Shown piece by piece: positions 60,380 to 64,000 of a stretch of 64,000 nt of DNA. Origin of the DNA: Gammaproteobacteria bacterium. GTDB taxonomy: Bacteria > Pseudomonadota > Gammaproteobacteria > Enterobacterales > Permianibacteraceae. The stretch lies in the NCBI GenBank assembly GCA_016182845.1, contig JACPFT010000013.1, positions 1-64,000 on the forward strand, in the 5' to 3' direction. The stretch's first letter is position 1; every line of letters starts with the position of its first letter. The translations under genes were made by a program, and so were the position numbers. The notes beneath the pieces were generated by a model. That model was not told the DNA's origin. It saw only the letters and a program-made list of their open reading frames with translations, and did not search any database.

Positions 60380-61332
60380 CGGGCCGACCTATGCAAGAAG
60401 CTATCAATGATAGTTGCCCCGAACTTTGCCCTTAGTTTTTCCAAGTAGGGAGGATCAGCTGCATAGGCGTAACTGACCAAGCCGCTTAGCCTTTGCAGCC
60501 CTTCTTCCATCCGCTCACTTCGCTCTTCCTCGAATATTTTCGCCAACCGCGATCGGTCTCTTACATAGAAGTGAAGCCAAGACTCAATCCTGTTCTTAAT
60601 GTCGCGATCAATGGCAATGGCGCCGTTAGGCAGAATAACGAGACCCAGCAGCTTCACCTTTCTTCCGATCGTCGTGAGCTTGCTTTTGCTCGGATTGAGC
60701 CTGAAACCTTCTCCCAATTCAGCTGCAAGGCAGCTTTCGATCACTTCGCTAGCCTCTTCAATAGTCTGGCGATCGCCTGCTGAGATGATGATGTCATCAG
60801 CGTAGCGCGTGTATATCCATTGCCGCTCTTTGCTGATGCCGGCCAGTCGTTCGTCGAACCCGAGCAAGCAAGCATTGCTCAGAATAGGGGATGTCGAGTA
60901 GCCAATCGGCAGTTTGCCGTCGATGGTGAGCAAACTCAGGATGTGGTCAATATGGTTGGTCAGGTCAGAGACAGGGGTTGCCGCCCTCTCAAGGGCTGAC
61001 CGGATCAAATCTGACGTAATGCTGTCGAAGAACCTCTCCAGATCTGTTTGATAGAAAGCTCGACTGCGTGCGTGGGGAACGACAGCCTGCAGAAGGGTTG
61101 CCCCTTTGCGATAAGCAAACGACACAGACTCGTTGACCGAAAGATGCTCAAGCAGGAACCCGTTGAGGAAAGAGTGGAACTCCTTCAGCTTTTGGGATGG
61201 CTTGTAAATGGTGCGGCTGTTCCACTGGACGGAGCTGTAGTGTTCTTCCGGCTTCAGCTCCAAGAACTCTTCGAACCTATACTTCCCATGATACATGGCG
61301 TCGAACAGCTGATGCAGCGGCCGTGGAGTCAT
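60376..61332 (-). CDS. Retron-like reverse transcriptase
   Basis: A 318-residue compact RT with fingers/palm motifs: SFAYRKGATLLQAVVPH at 71-87, catalytic Asp97 (QTDLERFFDSI), LPIGYSTSPILSN at 141-153, the YADD active site at 177-180, LNPSKSKL near 212-219 and KLLGLVILPNG from 227. Length and lack of extra domains fit retron RTs (about 300-400). The usual retron QG, NAxxH and VTG signatures are altered (IG, QAVVPH, LLG). A structured region lies 47 nt upstream. The effector gene overlaps its stop by 4 nt. Confidence 0.88.
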   Translation of the reverse strand: MTPRPLHQLFDAMYHGKYRFEEFLELKPEEHYSSVQWNSRTIYKPSQKLKEFHSFLNGFLLEHLSVNESVSFAYRKGATLLQAVVPHARSRAFYQTDLERFFDSITSDLIRSALERAATPVSDLTNHIDHILSLLTIDGKLPIGYSTSPILSNACLLGFDERLAGISKERQWIYTRYADDIIISAGDRQTIEEASEVIESCLAAELGEGFRLNPSKSKLTTIGRKVKLLGLVILPNGAIAIDRDIKNRIESWLHFYVRDRSRLAKIFEEERSERMEEGLQRLSGLVSYAYAADPPYLEKLRAKFGATIIDSFLHRSAR

Positions 61333-61378
61333 CGAACACTCGCATTGGGCATCTCTTCACAATTGAAGGTGAAGCGTA

Positions 61379-61550
61379 GCTGGTTGCAGCCTATAGATGG
61401 CACATACGAAATACCCGGTCGGGCGTGAGCCTGCGACCGGGTATGCGTAAGTTGATAAAACGCCCTAGGGACCAGACATTAGACTGGAGCTACTCCTAGT
61501 CGCTGGTATGGAAAAACTCTAGCACGGCCCTGAGTCGATAGGCAAGCAGC
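61379..61550 (-). ncRNA. Candidate retron msr-msd RNA
   Basis: On the RT strand, upstream of the RT start, about 170 nt are bounded by partly complementary ends: GCTG..GCCTAT at 61538-61550 (candidate a1) and ATAGGC..CAGC at 61379-61394 (candidate a2), giving 6+4 bp around an internal loop. Inside are a hairpin at 61465-61499 (CTAGG/CCTAG outside, CCAG/CTGG inside) and a strong hairpin at 61404-61449 (11-bp stem ATACCCGGTCG/CGACCGGGTAT plus 4 outer pairs), a candidate msd stem. Order and size match retrons. The branching G is not identified. Confidence 0.5.
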
Positions 61551-62349
61551 GCCTAAGATATAGAACTTGGCTCTAGACCCGATATGCTCGATGAACCGCC
61601 CAGCTCGGCCCTGTAGGTATGCCAGCGGCTGCTTCTGGCCGTAAGCAGCCCATCCCTCGACTCCCAACCCCCAAATCAAATTGCAACGAGATTGGCCATA
61701 GCGGCGCAGCTCGCGTTGTCGTTGAACAGCCTTGGGCGGATCGGGGCCAAGATGGGAGGCCTTGCGGTGATTGGGCAGGGCTTGGGGCGACGGGGAATCC
61801 CGGGGGCTTACTGTATCAATTTGTGATGGGATCCTCAAAAGCCGCGAGGGGATATAAGGTACGGATTTGGATCGGGTAAATCGGCGCGGCGGGAAGCCTT
61901 GAGCGCGGTGCTGGGGCCCTTGCTGCCGACTGGGTCCCCGCCTGCGCGGGGACGACGGCTTTGGTGCCTTGGTCGTGGAGTCTTCCCATCTTGCTCCGGC
62001 AGCCGCCTTCCGCTTCCCCGCTGGCGTCGCGTAACCCGACGCGGATTACGCGCGATGAACCATTGTGTCGGGTTGCGCTGCGCTAACCCGACCTACCGTT
62101 CCCCTCCTCCATTTCACGCTAAACCACTGCCAGCCCCCCTTGCCCCCTCCGGTTTTTGTCTTTTTCTCGCCGCCCAATCCACGAAGAAATTCTTATAAAT
62201 AAAGCGGATATTGCGTCGCAAAAATGTCATGGCGGCGGCGTTGACTCTGCCGCTAGGGGGATAGTTTAGATTGCCGCCGTCGCCGGGAAGCATGCGTGTT
62301 TCCTGGCATACAACCTTCTTCTTTGCAAGGACACGACAGGAGCAGCGGC
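61551..62349. other. Non-coding stretch with repeats
   Basis: No supported gene was found between the candidate retron RNA and the acyl carrier protein gene. It holds a GTCCCCGC-CTGC-GCGGGGAC hairpin (61935-61954) of a common genomic family and a TCGGGTTA-type palindromic repeat (62029-62097) related to the one at 7578. The last 170 bp are AT-richer and should contain the promoter of the following operon. An open frame at 61479-61838 (minus) overlaps the RNA candidate and has no family similarity. Confidence 0.6.
62029..62097. repeat. TCGGGTTA-type palindromic repeat
   Basis: GCGTAACCCGACGCG (62029-62043) and GTCGGGTTGCGCTGCGCTAACCCGACCTAC (62067-62096) form inverted arms, sharing the CTAACCCGACCTAC end with the element at 7652-7668. 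Confidence 0.8.
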
Positions 62350-62919
62350 ATGAACAATCCCCTGGATTTGAGCGAGGTCATCGAGAGCACCCGCGAGATT
62401 CTCGCGCAGTTACTGGCCATGGATGTCGAGGATATTTCCGTGGACGCCAGCATCACCGAGGATCTGGGCGCGGATTCCCTGGATATCGTCGATTTGAGTT
62501 TCCAGCTCGGCCGGCGCTATGGCTGCGCGCTGCCGAAGATCAACGTCCTGGATCATGCCCAGGCGGTGTGCGGCAGCGTTAGTGCCTTTATCAGCGGCGG
62601 CGGCCTGACCGAGGCCGGGATCGCGCTGATGCGCGGCAGCTTGAGCGCCTATTCGGCGGAGCAGCTGCGCCTGGGCATGCGCCCGGCGGAGATCTTCGCG
62701 GCGACGACGGTGCGCAATTGGGCGCAGCAGTGTCATAACCTGTTCCAGCACCTGCCGGCGAGTTGCCCGGAATGCGCCGCCAAGCATGCGCAGTTGAACG
62801 AGCGCCACCAGGTCGTGTGCAGCGGCTGTAGCGCCCGGCTGTCGCCCGTGGACGGCGACGAGGCCTCGCGCCGGCTGGTCCAGCGCTTTGTCGCCCCGGA
62901 CATGAAAGCGGTGGCCTGA
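62350..62919 (+). CDS. Acyl carrier protein with C-terminal zinc ribbon
   Basis: A 189-residue protein. Residues 1-82 are an acyl carrier domain with the phosphopantetheine Ser43 in EDLGADSLDIVDLS. Residues 137-162 contain CPEC and CSGC (Cys139, 142, 157, 160), a zinc ribbon. Between them is a helical segment (GLTEAGIALMRGSLSAYSAEQLRLGM). Stand-alone ACPs are about 80 residues, so this is a fusion. AGGAG lies 7 nt before ATG 62350. It overlaps the ketosynthase gene by one base (TGATG), so the two should function together. Confidence 0.85.
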   Translation: MNNPLDLSEVIESTREILAQLLAMDVEDISVDASITEDLGADSLDIVDLSFQLGRRYGCALPKINVLDHAQAVCGSVSAFISGGGLTEAGIALMRGSLSAYSAEQLRLGMRPAEIFAATTVRNWAQQCHNLFQHLPASCPECAAKHAQLNERHQVVCSGCSARLSPVDGDEASRRLVQRFVAPDMKAVA

Positions 62920-64000
62920 TGCAACGGGAGGTCCTGGTCACCGGTTACGAGCTGGTCGCGCCCGACGCCCTGGACGCCGCCACGCTGTTCCGGCATATCG
63001 CCGAAGGGCAGTCGGGCCTGCGCGCCCACCCGCGTTTCGAAGCCCTGGGTTTCGCCAATACGGCGGCGGGATTTCTCGACGCGGCGCAGTGGGCCCATAT
63101 CCACGCCGCCACCGCGCAGCTGCCGGGCATCACGCCGCCCCAGGCGCGGCTGGCGGAGTTCGTGGCCCAGGGCGCCCTGGCCCGCGCGGGACTCGTGCCC
63201 GACGATTTTCGGGACTTGCGCGCCGGCTTGTTCCTGGGGGCGAATAAGTTCTGCGCCGACAGCCGGGATTTCGCGGCACTCTGCCCCTGCGTGGACAGCG
63301 TCGAGTTGTTCGACCTGGACCGCCTCCTGGACGAGGTGGCGCCGGTCAGCCATCCCTATGCGCGCCGGGTCGATCAGCAGACCCAGCATCTGGCGGAACG
63401 CCTGGGGGTCGCCGATCAGATCAGCACCCATGCCGATGCCTGCGCGGCCGGCACGGTAGCCATCGGCAGCGCCTTTCGCGCCATCGCCCGGGGCGAGATC
63501 GACATTGCGCTCTGCGGCGCCGTGGAGCTGATGGCCAACGAGCTGCCTTATTACATGTTCAACAGCCTGGGCGCCCTGTGCCAGGCGGAGCTGCCGGCCG
63601 AGCAGCAGAGCCGGCCCTTTCTGCGCGACCGCGCCGGCTTCGTGCTCGGCGAGGGTGCGGCCCTCCTGGTCCTGGAATCCCGTCAGCATGCCGAGCGGCG
63701 CGGCGCGGCCGCCCTGGGCCGGGTCCTGGGTTTTTCGGCCCTCAGCGAGGCCGAGAAGATGACCTCCAGCAGCCGCGACGGCGGCAAATACCTGGCCTGC
63801 ATGCGCGCCACCCTGGACGATGCCCGCTGCAGCCCGGCGGATATCCACCATATCAATACCCACGGCACCTCGACCCAGGCCAATGACAGCTGCGAGGCCA
63901 AGGCCGTGCTCACCCTGTTCGAGGGCCAGCTCGAGCGCCTGACCCTGACCGCCAACAAGTCCGCCATCGGCCATTCCCTGGCGGCCAGCGGCGCCATCGA
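62919..64000 (+). CDS. Beta-ketoacyl synthase (3' end outside window)
   Basis: A ketosynthase of the FabF/condensing-enzyme type, running off the right edge (361 codons visible). The catalytic Cys is in THADACAAGTVAIGSA, the first His in NTHGTSTQAND and the Lys/second His in KSAIGHSLAASGA, so all three active-site elements are intact. The N-terminus is diverged from FabF (REVLVTGYELVAPDAL), which suggests a specialised pathway (aryl polyene, resorcinol or unusual lipid) rather than housekeeping fatty-acid synthesis. It would condense acyl groups carried by the zinc-ribbon ACP. Confidence 0.9.
   Translation, partial: MQREVLVTGYELVAPDALDAATLFRHIAEGQSGLRAHPRFEALGFANTAAGFLDAAQWAHIHAATAQLPGITPPQARLAEFVAQGALARAGLVPDDFRDLRAGLFLGANKFCADSRDFAALCPCVDSVELFDLDRLLDEVAPVSHPYARRVDQQTQHLAERLGVADQISTHADACAAGTVAIGSAFRAIARGEIDIALCGAVELMANELPYYMFNSLGALCQAELPAEQQSRPFLRDRAGFVLGEGAALLVLESRQHAERRGAAALGRVLGFSALSEAEKMTSSSRDGGKYLACMRATLDDARCSPADIHHINTHGTSTQANDSCEAKAVLTLFEGQLERLTLTANKSAIGHSLAASGAI

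Noticed and set aside
61479-61838. 119-codon minus-strand frame upstream of the RT
   Set aside because: No recognisable family, no good ribosome-binding site, and it overlaps the structured RNA candidate.

Overview
The window is GC-rich, tightly packed proteobacterial chromosome. Several signs point to a gammaproteobacterium: the gene order bioA-rsmE-[chpC-chpB-chpA-pilK-pilJ-pilI-pilH-pilG]-gshB-(apbE)-tonB follows the Pseudomonas twitching-motility locus, oxyR and recG form an operon, and a fragment of class I adenylate cyclase is present. PEP-CTERM proteins and exosortase-A-associated hydrolases suggest an environmental, EPS- and biofilm-forming lineage such as the Chromatiales or relatives rather than Pseudomonas itself. 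That placement is inference. No rRNA, tRNA or CRISPR array was recognised.

Layout. 0-1.6 kb: a partial secreted protein, a mosaic of decayed recG and cyaA ends, and a PEP-CTERM protein. 1.8-6.3 kb: housekeeping genes on the minus strand (ridA, trmH, a small His-rich lipoprotein, oxyR-recG) with a palindromic candidate OxyR operator. 6.3-27.6 kb: a surface-polysaccharide region with a GT4 glycosyltransferase, galU, two NodB-type deacetylases, an asparagine-synthase-like amidotransferase, three ATP-grasp proteins, three GNAT-like proteins, a flippase, an acyl carrier protein and the paired exosortase-A-associated hydrolases 2 and 1. An alpha/beta hydrolase and a LytS/LytTR-type two-component pair are embedded in it. 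27.8-31.9 kb: a DUF1329 protein, a second PEP-CTERM protein, a TauE-like transporter and a methyltransferase. 31.9-34.4 kb: bioA, a small zinc-ribbon protein and rsmE.

34.4-55.6 kb is the Pil-Chp chemosensory cluster, which controls type IV pili through cAMP and twitching in relatives, followed by gshB, apbE and tonB. The cluster ends in an unusual gene joining a cytoplasmic Ser/Thr kinase to an extracytoplasmic amino-acid-type binding domain. chpA is very long, carries two hexanucleotide arrays encoding (Glu-Ala)n, and is split by a +1 frameshift at the edge of the larger array.

55.6-62.3 kb is an accessory stretch, visibly less GC-rich in places: a bulb-type lectin, a SnoaL-like secreted protein, a sugar epimerase, a DUF1772 membrane protein and a reverse transcriptase plus ATPase-TOPRIM operon. 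A structured region lies just upstream of the RT, so this is probably a retron-type phage-defence system. 62.35-64 kb starts a further fatty-acid or polyketide-like locus: an acyl carrier protein fused to a zinc ribbon, then a ketosynthase running off the edge. Palindromic intergenic repeat families recur across the window and in two places supply the stop codon of the gene before them.
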